From UMGS1613 sp963616135 (GTDB lineage: Bacteria > Bacillota_I > Bacilli_A > RF39 > UBA660), in contig CAVEJT010000002.1 of assembly GCA_963616135.1 (NCBI GenBank), forward strand, positions 1-55,604: 55,604 nucleotides of DNA, written 5' to 3'. Below the pieces are notes generated by a model, which worked only from the letters and a program-made list of their open reading frames with translations, was not told the origin of the DNA and did not search any database. Both the position numbers and the translations under genes were made by a program. Positions 34,857 through 42,488 of this stretch are shown here, piece by piece. Within the stretch, counting starts at the first letter, position 1. Every line of letters begins with the position of its first letter.

Positions 34857-37775
34857 ATGTATACACCATTTTATATTAAGACAGATAACAGTTTACAAAC
34901 TTCGTTAATTAAAATAAAAAATTTAATAGAGTTTGCTAAAAAAAATAATATAAAATCTTTATCTATAACAGATAATAATATGTATGGTGTTATGGATTTT
35001 TATAAAATGTGTATAAATAATGATATCAAACCTATAATAGGTTTAGAAATTGTGTATAACTTTAAAAAAATAGTTTTATATGCAATAAATTATGATGGAT
35101 ATAAGAATTTAATAAAGTTATGCACACTTTCTTCATATAAACAAATTGAAATAACTGATTTAGAAGAACATTCTAAAAGTTTAGTGTGCATAACATCTTC
35201 TGTTGAACTTTATAATGAGCTAAAACCACTTTATGAGTATATCTATATTTCATATAAAAATAGAGAAGAAATGGATAATATAAAAGAAAAAAATAAAATA
35301 TATATGAATGAAACTTTGTATATAAATAAAATTGATAAAGAATTAATAAAATATATAGATGCAATAAGAGAAGGAAAGACAATAGATAATATTGATAGTA
35401 CTCACTATGATAATTATATATTGACAGAAGATGAGTATAATACTAATTATAGTGAAAGTATAGATAATAATCATTTTATAACAGATTTATGTAATGTAGA
35501 AATACCTTTTAAACAAAAATTAATGCCTTCATACATCAATCAAGAAGGTGTAGATAGTTATACTTATTTAAAGAAAAAATGTATAGAAGGATTAAGAAAA
35601 CATTTTGGTAATACAGTTCAAGAAATATATAAAGAAAGACTTAAATATGAATTAAATATAATAAACAAAATGGGATTCTGCGATTATTTTTTAATTGTAT
35701 CCGATTATGTAAAGTTTGCTAAAGACAACAATATAATAGTAGGCTCTGGTAGGGGAAGTGCAGTTGGTTCACTAGTATCATATTGTTTAATGATAACTGA
35801 TGTAGATCCAATAAAATATAATTTGTTATTTGAAAGATTTTTGAATCCGGAACGTGTAAGTATGCCAGATATTGATATAGATTTTGAACATGAAAAAAGA
35901 GAAGATGTAATTAATTATTGTATTAATAAGTATGGTAAAAAGAAAGTAGTACCTATAATAACATTTGGAACATTAGGAGCTAAACAAGCAATAAGGGATG
36001 TTTGCAAAGTTTTAGATATTGAACAAGGTCTTGTAGATAATTTATGTAAATTAATAGATTCAAAGAAATCGTTAATGGAAAATTATAATGAAAACAAAAA
36101 AATAAAAGAGTTATTAGATAGAAAAAGTAAACTTAAGGAAGCTTATAATATTTCAGTAAAATTGGAAGGTTTAAAAAGACATACATCAATACATGCTGCT
36201 GGAGTTATTATGTCTAATATAGATTTAGATGAGGTAATACCACTTGATAAAAGTCATGATTTCTATGTAAGTGGATATGATATGACTTATTTAGAAGAAC
36301 TTGGTTTACTTAAAATGGACTTTTTAGCTATCAAATATTTAACTACAATTCATAATATAATAGATAGTATAAATAAAAGACATAATTTAAGTATAAAATT
36401 TGATTCTATACCACTTAATGATCCAAAAGCAATAAGTGTATTTACTAAAGCAGATACTATTGGTATATTCCAATTTGAATCAGATGGTATGATTAACTTT
36501 TTAAGAAAATTAAAAGTAAGTAATATGAATGATTTATTTGCTGCAATTGCTTTATTTAGACCAGGTCCTATGAAAAATATACCTACATATATAAATAGAA
36601 AAAATGGTAAAGAAAGAATAGATTATATAGATCCATCATTAGAACAAATTTTAAAACCTACGTATGGTATTATGATATATCAAGAACAAATAATGCAAAT
36701 CGCACAAATTATGGCAAATTATTCATTGGGTGAAGCAGATATATTAAGAAAAGCTATGAGTAAAAAGAAAAAAGATATATTACTTATGGAAGAAGAAAAG
36801 TTTACAAAAAGAGCTATTGATAAAGGCTATGATAAAGTATTAGTTAAAAATGTATTTGATTTGATGCTTAAATTTGCAGAATATGGATTTAACAAATCAC
36901 ATTCAATAGGTTATTCAATAGTAGCATACAAAATGGCATATTTGAAGGCATATTTTCCTAAAGAATTTATTACATATTTATTATCTATGGAGATTAATGA
37001 TAGTAATAAAACAAAGCAATATATATATGAGGCAAAAAAGAATAATATAAAAATTTTAATGCCAGATATTAATTTAAGTAATAAAAAATATGAAATAGAA
37101 GACAACGGTATTAGATATCCACTTACTAATATAAAAAATGTTGGAATACTTACTACCGATTTTATAATTAAAGAAAGAGAATCCGGTAAATTTGTAGATA
37201 TTTATGATTTTATTAGAAGATGTTATGGAAGAGGAGTTAATAGTAAGACATTAGAATCTTTAATATATTCAGGTGCACTTGATAGCTTTGGTTATAATAG
37301 AATGACATTAGTAGAGAATCTTGATTTAATTATAAATTATGGAGAGTTAATTAAAGATTTAGATAGAGAATATGCTCTAGAACCTGAACTTGCTATAAAA
37401 GATGAGTTTTCTAAAAAAGAATTATTGGCTCATGAGCTTGAATTGTTTGGATTTTATTTAAGTGATAATCCAATTACAGATATTAAAAACAAATTAAATA
37501 ATATTGTTAATTTAAATGAAATAGAACTTTATTTTGATAAAATAATAAATTCAGTAGCTATTATAGATAAGATAAAAGAAATAACAACATCTAAAGGAGA
37601 AAGTATGTGTTTTATAACAGGAAGCGATGAAGTATCACAAGCTGATATAGTGTTATTTCCTCGTGTGTATGAGAAAGTTGATATAAAAGTAGGGGATACT
37701 ATATTAATTCAAGGTAAAGTAGAAAAGAGATTTGATAAATATCAAATTGTTGTAAATAAATTAAAAAAATTATAA
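34857..37775 (+). CDS. dnaE: DNA polymerase III alpha subunit DnaE, PHP motifs degenerate
   Basis: 972 aa. Order: N-terminal PHP domain, polymerase palm with the catalytic PDIDIDFE and GSGRGSAVGSLVSYCL, fingers and beta-binding region (FAEYGFNKSHSIGYSIVAYKMAYLKAYFP), and a C-terminal OB fold. In the PHP domain the usual HxHTxYS start is replaced by YIKTDNSLQTS and the TDH motif by TDNN (about 39-42), so metal-dependent proofreading or a structural zinc site is probably lost. This fits the DnaE type of Firmicutes, which works beside PolC. TAAAAT at 34831-34836 and GGAGGG precede the ATG. Confidence 0.93.
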   Translation: MYTPFYIKTDNSLQTSLIKIKNLIEFAKKNNIKSLSITDNNMYGVMDFYKMCINNDIKPIIGLEIVYNFKKIVLYAINYDGYKNLIKLCTLSSYKQIEITDLEEHSKSLVCITSSVELYNELKPLYEYIYISYKNREEMDNIKEKNKIYMNETLYINKIDKELIKYIDAIREGKTIDNIDSTHYDNYILTEDEYNTNYSESIDNNHFITDLCNVEIPFKQKLMPSYINQEGVDSYTYLKKKCIEGLRKHFGNTVQEIYKERLKYELNIINKMGFCDYFLIVSDYVKFAKDNNIIVGSGRGSAVGSLVSYCLMITDVDPIKYNLLFERFLNPERVSMPDIDIDFEHEKREDVINYCINKYGKKKVVPIITFGTLGAKQAIRDVCKVLDIEQGLVDNLCKLIDSKKSLMENYNENKKIKELLDRKSKLKEAYNISVKLEGLKRHTSIHAAGVIMSNIDLDEVIPLDKSHDFYVSGYDMTYLEELGLLKMDFLAIKYLTTIHNIIDSINKRHNLSIKFDSIPLNDPKAISVFTKADTIGIFQFESDGMINFLRKLKVSNMNDLFAAIALFRPGPMKNIPTYINRKNGKERIDYIDPSLEQILKPTYGIMIYQEQIMQIAQIMANYSLGEADILRKAMSKKKKDILLMEEEKFTKRAIDKGYDKVLVKNVFDLMLKFAEYGFNKSHSIGYSIVAYKMAYLKAYFPKEFITYLLSMEINDSNKTKQYIYEAKKNNIKILMPDINLSNKKYEIEDNGIRYPLTNIKNVGILTTDFIIKERESGKFVDIYDFIRRCYGRGVNSKTLESLIYSGALDSFGYNRMTLVENLDLIINYGELIKDLDREYALEPELAIKDEFSKKELLAHELELFGFYLSDNPITDIKNKLNNIVNLNEIELYFDKIINSVAIIDKIKEITTSKGESMCFITGSDEVSQADIVLFPRVYEKVDIKVGDTILIQGKVEKRFDKYQIVVNKLKKL

Positions 37776-37863
37776 AGTCGAAAAAAAGTATATGAAAATA
37801 TTCCATTTTTATTAATTATGTGTTAAAATACTTATAGTAGACGTTAGAATTGGAGGAATAAAC

Positions 37864-38265
37864 ATGGGTTTTATCAAAGGTTTATTTAATGATAAAGAGG
37901 AAAATCAAGCTGGTAACAGTAATGAATACTATGATTTAAAAGCAGAGGATGCGCTTACTGAGGAAGGTGGAGCTAAGATGATTCTTTTAGAACCACGTGC
38001 TTATTCAGAAGCTCAACAAATAGCTGATCATTTGAAAAAAAGAAATACAGTAGTAGTAAATTTAAAAAGAGTTACAAGTGATCAAGCTAAAAGAATCATG
38101 GATTTCTTAAGTGGTACTATATATGCGATTAAGGGTAATATACAAAAGATTGGTAGTGGAATTTTTTTGTGTACTCCAAATAACATAAATGTACAAGGTA
38201 AGATTACTGATGATAATGATAAAGAAAAAGAAACTGATGAAGATAATATTAATCTAGAATGGTAA
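37864..38265 (+). CDS. sepF: Cell division protein SepF
   Basis: 133 aa. Short membrane-targeting N-terminal helix (MGFIKGLF), linker, then the SepF domain: MILLEPRAYSEAQQIADHLKKRNTVVVNLKRV and RIMDFLSGTIYAIKGNIQKIGSGIFLCTP. SepF binds FtsZ and anchors it to the membrane. Acidic C-terminal tail. Extended -10 TGtTAAAAT (37821-37829) and GGAGG before the ATG. Next to divIVA, as in many Firmicutes. Confidence 0.95.
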   Translation: MGFIKGLFNDKEENQAGNSNEYYDLKAEDALTEEGGAKMILLEPRAYSEAQQIADHLKKRNTVVVNLKRVTSDQAKRIMDFLSGTIYAIKGNIQKIGSGIFLCTPNNINVQGKITDDNDKEKETDEDNINLEW

Positions 38266-38273
38266 AAAAATAC

Positions 38274-38302
38274 TTGAAAAATTAGAATATGTGTGCTAAT
38301 AT
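38274..38302 (+). promoter_or_regulatory. Promoter of divIVA
   Basis: TTGAAA (38274-38279), 17-nt spacer, extended -10 TGcTAATAT (TAATAT 38297-38302). Confidence 0.75.
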
Positions 38303-38328
38303 ATTAAGCACAGCGTTTGAGGGTAGAG

Positions 38329-38811
38329 ATGCTTATGGAAAATAATAGGACATTTAAAAATTATACTCCCGAAGAGGTTGATAGATTCTTGGATCAAATT
38401 ATCAAACAAGTAGAAAAGATGATTGATGATAATAAGATAAAAAATCAAGAAATTGCTTTAAAAGATAAGAGGATTAAAGAATTGGAGAGCATGTTAGAGG
38501 GAACTAAAGGTGCAAGGGAGAAGCTTGCTCACTATGAAAGACTTGAAGGAACTTTAAATAGGGCACTTATGATGGCTCAAAAAACTTCAGATCAAATTAA
38601 ATCTAATGCTCATAAAGAATCTGAAATAATCTTAGAGGATGCTAAAAAGAATGCTAGTCGTATAGTTAATGAATCCCTACTCAAAGCAGAAAAAACAGAA
38701 ATGGAAGCAGAAATGCTTAAAAGAAATGTTAATGTATTCAAACGTAAATTAAGAGGAATAATAGAAGCTCAACTAGAAATGGTTGATGATATTGAAAAAG
38801 TAGATTTTTAA
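38329..38811 (+). CDS. divIVA: DivIVA-family cell division/polarity protein
   Basis: 160 aa. N-terminal membrane-curvature-binding part (FKNYTPEEVDRFLDQIIKQVEKM) followed by a long coiled coil to the C-terminus. DivIVA marks poles and septa; in spore-formers it also helps position the origin. Start placed at ATG 38329, five bases after GAGGG; ATG 38335 is the alternative, and the TTG at 38317 would bury the Shine-Dalgarno. Confidence 0.92.
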   Translation: MLMENNRTFKNYTPEEVDRFLDQIIKQVEKMIDDNKIKNQEIALKDKRIKELESMLEGTKGAREKLAHYERLEGTLNRALMMAQKTSDQIKSNAHKESEIILEDAKKNASRIVNESLLKAEKTEMEAEMLKRNVNVFKRKLRGIIEAQLEMVDDIEKVDF

Positions 38812-38829
38812 AACATTTGATGGAGACGA

Positions 38830-39018
38830 TATAATAAGTATCTTAAAGAGAGCTTGTGGTTGGTGCAAACAAGTAAGTGATTATTATATAAATCACTCTT
38901 GATGTTTTTGATGGATAAGATTAAAACGGTAACGCGTTATAGTTTAAAGATAATAGTAACTATTATGAAATAGGGTGGTACAGTCTATATTAGGCCCCTA
39001 TGTCATAGTAGTTTTTTT
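38830..39018 (+). promoter_or_regulatory. T-box riboswitch (isoleucine) upstream of ileS
   Basis: A TATAAT (38830-38835) is followed by a T-box leader: Stem I with the AGAGAGCTTGTGGTTGGTGCAA-type distal part (about 38847-38871), and the T-box sequence AGGGTGGTACAG (38972-38983), whose TGG pairs with the tRNA CCA end. Terminator stem AACTATTATG (38958-38967) with CATAGTAGTT (39004-39013), then T to 39018. A likely specifier is ATC at 38892-38894 (tentative). Uncharged tRNA-Ile should stabilise the antiterminator and turn on the genes below. Confidence 0.93.
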
Positions 39019-39031
39019 ATTAGGAGGGTTT

Positions 39032-39136
39032 ATGGAAAAAGTAGAGGATAAAATAAAAAGATATCAAAAACAGGCAGAAGAATTAAAATGTATAAGAAAA
39101 GAAATAGAAAGACAATATAAAGAATTTAAACATTAA
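39032..39136 (+). CDS. Small charged ORF (34 aa) between the T-box and ileS
   Basis: 34 aa, strongly charged and helical (EDKIKRYQKQAEELK..., ERQYKEFKH). It has an excellent Shine-Dalgarno (AGGAGGG at 39022-39028) with 3-nt spacing and lies directly after the T-box terminator, 21 nt before ileS. It would be expressed only when the T-box is on. It could be a real small protein or a translated leader that keeps ribosomes on the RNA. No family recognised. Confidence 0.55.
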   Translation: MEKVEDKIKRYQKQAEELKCIRKEIERQYKEFKH

Positions 39137-39157
39137 GTAAAAAAATGGGAGGTAAAA

Positions 39158-42100
39158 ATGAAATTTAAAGAATTAGATAAAAGAAAAAATAGTGATGTAG
39201 AAAGTGATTTAACTGAAAAATTTATTAAAGAGGATTTATTGGAACAAACAATAGAAAATAGAAAAAATAGTGAGAACTTTGTATTTTATGATGGTCCAGC
39301 TACTGCAAATGGAATGCCAGGTATTCATCATATGCTTGCTAAATTATTAAAAGATACATATTGTAAATATAAAACTATGCAAGGATTTAGAGTACTTAGA
39401 AAAGTAGGATGGGATACACATGGATTACCAGTTGAAGTTCAAGTTGAAAAAGAATTAGGTTTTAATGGTAAAGGTGATATTGAAAAATATGGAATAAAAG
39501 CATTTAATGAAAAATGTAGAGAAAGTGTTTGGAAAAATGAAGCTGCTTTTAAGGATTTTACTAATAAGATGGGACAATTCATTGATTTAAAACATCCATA
39601 TATTACATATGATAATAATTATATTGAAACTGAATGGTGGATATTAAAGAAATTTTTTGATGAAGGACTAATTTATAATGGACTTAAAATACTTCCATAT
39701 TGTCCTAGATGTGGTACTGGTCTTGCAAGTCATGAGGTTGCTCAAGGATATAAAGAAATAACTGTTAATACAGTTACAGTACCATTTAAAGTAAAAAATC
39801 AAGATAATACATATTTACTTATATGGACAACTACTCCTTGGACACTTATGTCAAATGTTGCTGCTTGTGTAAATCCTAATGAAGTTTATGTAAAATGTTT
39901 ATCTAAAGGATATAATTTTATAGTAGCAGAAAAATTAGCAAACAAAGTATTAGGTGATGATTACGAAGTAGTAGAAAAATATAAAGGAAAAGATTTAGAG
40001 TATTTAGAATATGAACAATACTTAGATTTCTTAAAAGTAAATAAAAAAGCATTTTTTGTAACTTGTGCAGATTATGTAACTATGGAAGATGGTACTGGTA
40101 TAGTTCATATGGCTCCAGCATTTGGACAAGATGATTATGAAGTTGGACTTAAATATGATTTACCTATGTTAAATCCAGTTGATGAAAATGGTTGTTATAA
40201 AGAGGGACCTTGGAAGGGAAGACTTGTAGTAGATCCAGAGTTAGAAATAGAAATAATTAAATACTTATCAAGTCACGATAAATTATTTAAAAAACAAAAA
40301 ATGGTTCATAATTATCCACATTGTTGGAGATGTAAAACACCATTAGTTTATTATTCTAAACCAAGTTTATATATAAAAGTAACTGACTTTAAAGATAAAA
40401 TAATTGAAGCTAATAAGACAGTTAATTGGCACCCAGATTATGTAGGAGAAAAAAGATTTGGTAATTGGCTAGATAATTTAAATGATTGGGCAATATCACG
40501 TAATAGATATTGGGGTACCCCAATTCCTTTATGGGAATGTGAATGTGGTCATAAAGAAATGATAGGTTCACGTAAAGAATTAGTAGAAAAATCTATTGAA
40601 GATATTGATGAGACTATAGAACTTCATAGACCTTATGTAGATGATGTACATATTAAATGTAGTAAATGTGGTAAGGCTATGACAAGAATAACTGAAGTTA
40701 TAGATTGTTGGTTTGATTCTGGTTCTATGCCATTCGCACAATATCATTATCCATTTGAAAACAAAGAATTGTTTGAATCTCAATTTCCAGCTGATTTTAT
40801 AAGTGAGGGAATAGATCAAACAAGAGGTTGGTTTTATTCATTACTTGTTATATCAACTTTTGTAACAGGTAAAAGTCCTTATAAAAATGTACTTGTAAAC
40901 GATTTAATTACTGATAAATTTGGTCATAAAATGCATAAAAGTAAAGGTAATGCAGTAGAACCTTTTACAGTAATAAAGAAATATGGTGCTGATCCTATTA
41001 GATGGTATATGTTATATACATCACCAGTATGGACACCACTTAGATTTGATGAAGATGGTATAAAAGAAGTACAATCAAAATTCTTTAATACTTTAAAAAA
41101 TACATATGCATTCTTTAGTATGTATGCTAATATAGATAATATAGATCCAAAAGAATATGATATAAAATATGAAGATATGGAAGAAATAGATAAATGGTTA
41201 TTATCTAAATATAATAAATTAGTAAGAAAAGTAACTAATAGTATGGATAATTATGATTTAACTACAAGTGTTAGAGAAATACAAAACTTTGTAGCAGAAG
41301 ATTTATCTAATTGGTATATTAGAAGAAATAGAAGAAGATTTTGGGCTTCAATTAACGATACATCAAAGCTTGCAGTATATAAAGTAACATATGATGTACT
41401 TGTAGGTGTTTGTAAACTTATCGCACCATTCGCACCATTTACATCAGAAGAGATATATACTAAATTAACAGGTAATAAATCAGTACATTTAGCCGATTAT
41501 CCAAAATGTGATGAGACATTAATAAATGAAAAGATTGAATCTAGAATGGATTTAGTAAGAGATTTAATAAGTCTTGGAAGAAATATAAGAGAAGAAGTAA
41601 AAATTAAAGTAAGACAACCTTTAACAGAAGCATTATTGGATGCTAAAAATAAATCATTAATAAGTGATTTAGTTGATTTGATAAAGGAAGAATTAAATGT
41701 TAAAGAAGTTAAATTTATTAGTGATGTAGAAAACTATATGAATTTTACTGTTAAACCAAACTTTAAAGAAGTAGGAAGAACATTTGGACCTCTTATAAAA
41801 GAATTCCAAGAAAAATTATTAAATTTATCTACAGAAGATATAAGCAAACTTCAAAATAATGAAATAATTAAAATGACAATAGGAGATAAAGAATGGGATA
41901 TAACACATTCTATGGTAGATATAAGAACAAATTCAAAAGAAGGATTCGATGTAGCTACAGACTCTAATAATTTCATTATAATTAATACTGAACTTACTAA
42001 TGATTTAATTATGGAAGGTATAGCGCGTGAACTTGTATCTAAGGTACAAAATATGAGAAAAGCTAAAGATTTTGATATAGCTGATCGTATAACACTTTAT

Positions 42101-42256
42101 TATAATGGTGATGATGAGGTAACAGAAGCTGTATCTGAGTTTGAAGAATTTATAAAAAATGAAACCTTATCAGTAGACATAGTAGTTAAATTCAATCTAA
42201 CTGAAGAAGTTGATTTAAATGGTCATATGACTTATATAGATGTAGAAAAAGTTTAA
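39158..42256 (+). CDS. ileS: Isoleucyl-tRNA synthetase, IleS2-like
   Basis: 1032 aa, class I. The HIGH motif is present as GIHHM (55-59) within ATANGMPGIHHMLA, and KMSKS as KMHKS (about 591-595) in HKMHKSKGNAVEP; both match the eukaryote-like/IleS2 branch rather than the classic bacterial form. Editing domain (TTTPWTLMSNVA) and anticodon-binding domain are present; no C-terminal zinc finger of the E. coli type was seen. Members of this branch are often less sensitive to mupirocin. Controlled by the upstream T-box. Confidence 0.95.
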   Translation: MKFKELDKRKNSDVESDLTEKFIKEDLLEQTIENRKNSENFVFYDGPATANGMPGIHHMLAKLLKDTYCKYKTMQGFRVLRKVGWDTHGLPVEVQVEKELGFNGKGDIEKYGIKAFNEKCRESVWKNEAAFKDFTNKMGQFIDLKHPYITYDNNYIETEWWILKKFFDEGLIYNGLKILPYCPRCGTGLASHEVAQGYKEITVNTVTVPFKVKNQDNTYLLIWTTTPWTLMSNVAACVNPNEVYVKCLSKGYNFIVAEKLANKVLGDDYEVVEKYKGKDLEYLEYEQYLDFLKVNKKAFFVTCADYVTMEDGTGIVHMAPAFGQDDYEVGLKYDLPMLNPVDENGCYKEGPWKGRLVVDPELEIEIIKYLSSHDKLFKKQKMVHNYPHCWRCKTPLVYYSKPSLYIKVTDFKDKIIEANKTVNWHPDYVGEKRFGNWLDNLNDWAISRNRYWGTPIPLWECECGHKEMIGSRKELVEKSIEDIDETIELHRPYVDDVHIKCSKCGKAMTRITEVIDCWFDSGSMPFAQYHYPFENKELFESQFPADFISEGIDQTRGWFYSLLVISTFVTGKSPYKNVLVNDLITDKFGHKMHKSKGNAVEPFTVIKKYGADPIRWYMLYTSPVWTPLRFDEDGIKEVQSKFFNTLKNTYAFFSMYANIDNIDPKEYDIKYEDMEEIDKWLLSKYNKLVRKVTNSMDNYDLTTSVREIQNFVAEDLSNWYIRRNRRRFWASINDTSKLAVYKVTYDVLVGVCKLIAPFAPFTSEEIYTKLTGNKSVHLADYPKCDETLINEKIESRMDLVRDLISLGRNIREEVKIKVRQPLTEALLDAKNKSLISDLVDLIKEELNVKEVKFISDVENYMNFTVKPNFKEVGRTFGPLIKEFQEKLLNLSTEDISKLQNNEIIKMTIGDKEWDITHSMVDIRTNSKEGFDVATDSNNFIIINTELTNDLIMEGIARELVSKVQNMRKAKDFDIADRITLYYNGDDEVTEAVSEFEEFIKNETLSVDIVVKFNLTEEVDLNGHMTYIDVEKV

Positions 42257-42258
42257 TA

Positions 42259-42287
42259 TTGACTAATAAAACATAATAATATATAAT
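42259..42287 (+). promoter_or_regulatory. Strong sigma-A-type promoter after ileS
   Basis: TTGACT (42259-42264), exact 17-nt spacer, TATAAT (42282-42287). It drives the G-tract mini-ORF and probably the pilin-like gene by read-through. It starts 2 nt after the ileS stop. Confidence 0.8.
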
Positions 42288-42311
42288 TAACATAGTAAAG
42301 GTAGTGGTAGT

Positions 42312-42371
42312 ATGATGAAGATATCATTAAGAAAAATCAATAAAAATAACACCTGGGGGGGGGGTATCTAG
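42312..42371 (+). CDS. Mini-ORF with a ten-G tract (19 codons as sequenced)
   Basis: ATG at 42312 (a second ATG follows) after AAAGG, 24 nt downstream of the -10. Read as sequenced it codes MMKISLRKINKNNTWGGGI and stops at TAG 42369-42371. The Trp-Gly part is made by the G-run 42355-42364. With one G fewer the frame would run to 33 codons and stop inside the left arm of the terminator at 42399-42448; with one more it would stop after 23 codons. It could be a leader peptide rather than a functional product. The frame is short, so coding status is uncertain. Confidence 0.4.
   Translation: MMKISLRKINKNNTWGGGI
42355..42364 (+). repeat. Homopolymer run of ten G
   Basis: Ten consecutive G in a very AT-rich region, the longest G or C run I noticed in the window. 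Such tracts are typical slipped-strand (phase-variation) sites. A sequencing artefact is possible. Confidence 0.85.
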
Positions 42372-42398
42372 TTATACTATAATACTATTAGAATATAC

Positions 42399-42448
42399 AA
42401 ACACAAAGATCTAGAGAATAAAACTCTAGGTTTCTTTGTGTTTTTTTT
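42399..42448 (+). terminator. Intrinsic terminator between the mini-ORF and the pilin-like gene
   Basis: Two-part stem: AAACACAAAGA (42399-42409) with TCTTTGTGTTT (42433-42443) and CTAGAG (42411-42416) with CTCTAG (42424-42429), then T to 42448. It lies upstream of the pilin-like gene, and no other promoter is evident between it and the ATG at 42489. Confidence 0.85.
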
Positions 42449-42488
42449 ACATACCTTTACAAAAGTAAAACAAAGGAGGAGGAAATAT

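Noticed and set aside
37776..37782. AGTCGAA, one mismatch from a 0A box, upstream of sepF
   Set aside because: Single imperfect site; chance is likely.
42355..42364. The G-run as a pure sequencing artefact
   Set aside because: Not fully rejected: poly-G artefacts exist, but the run sits within a promoter/mini-ORF/terminator arrangement, so I kept it and flag the doubt.
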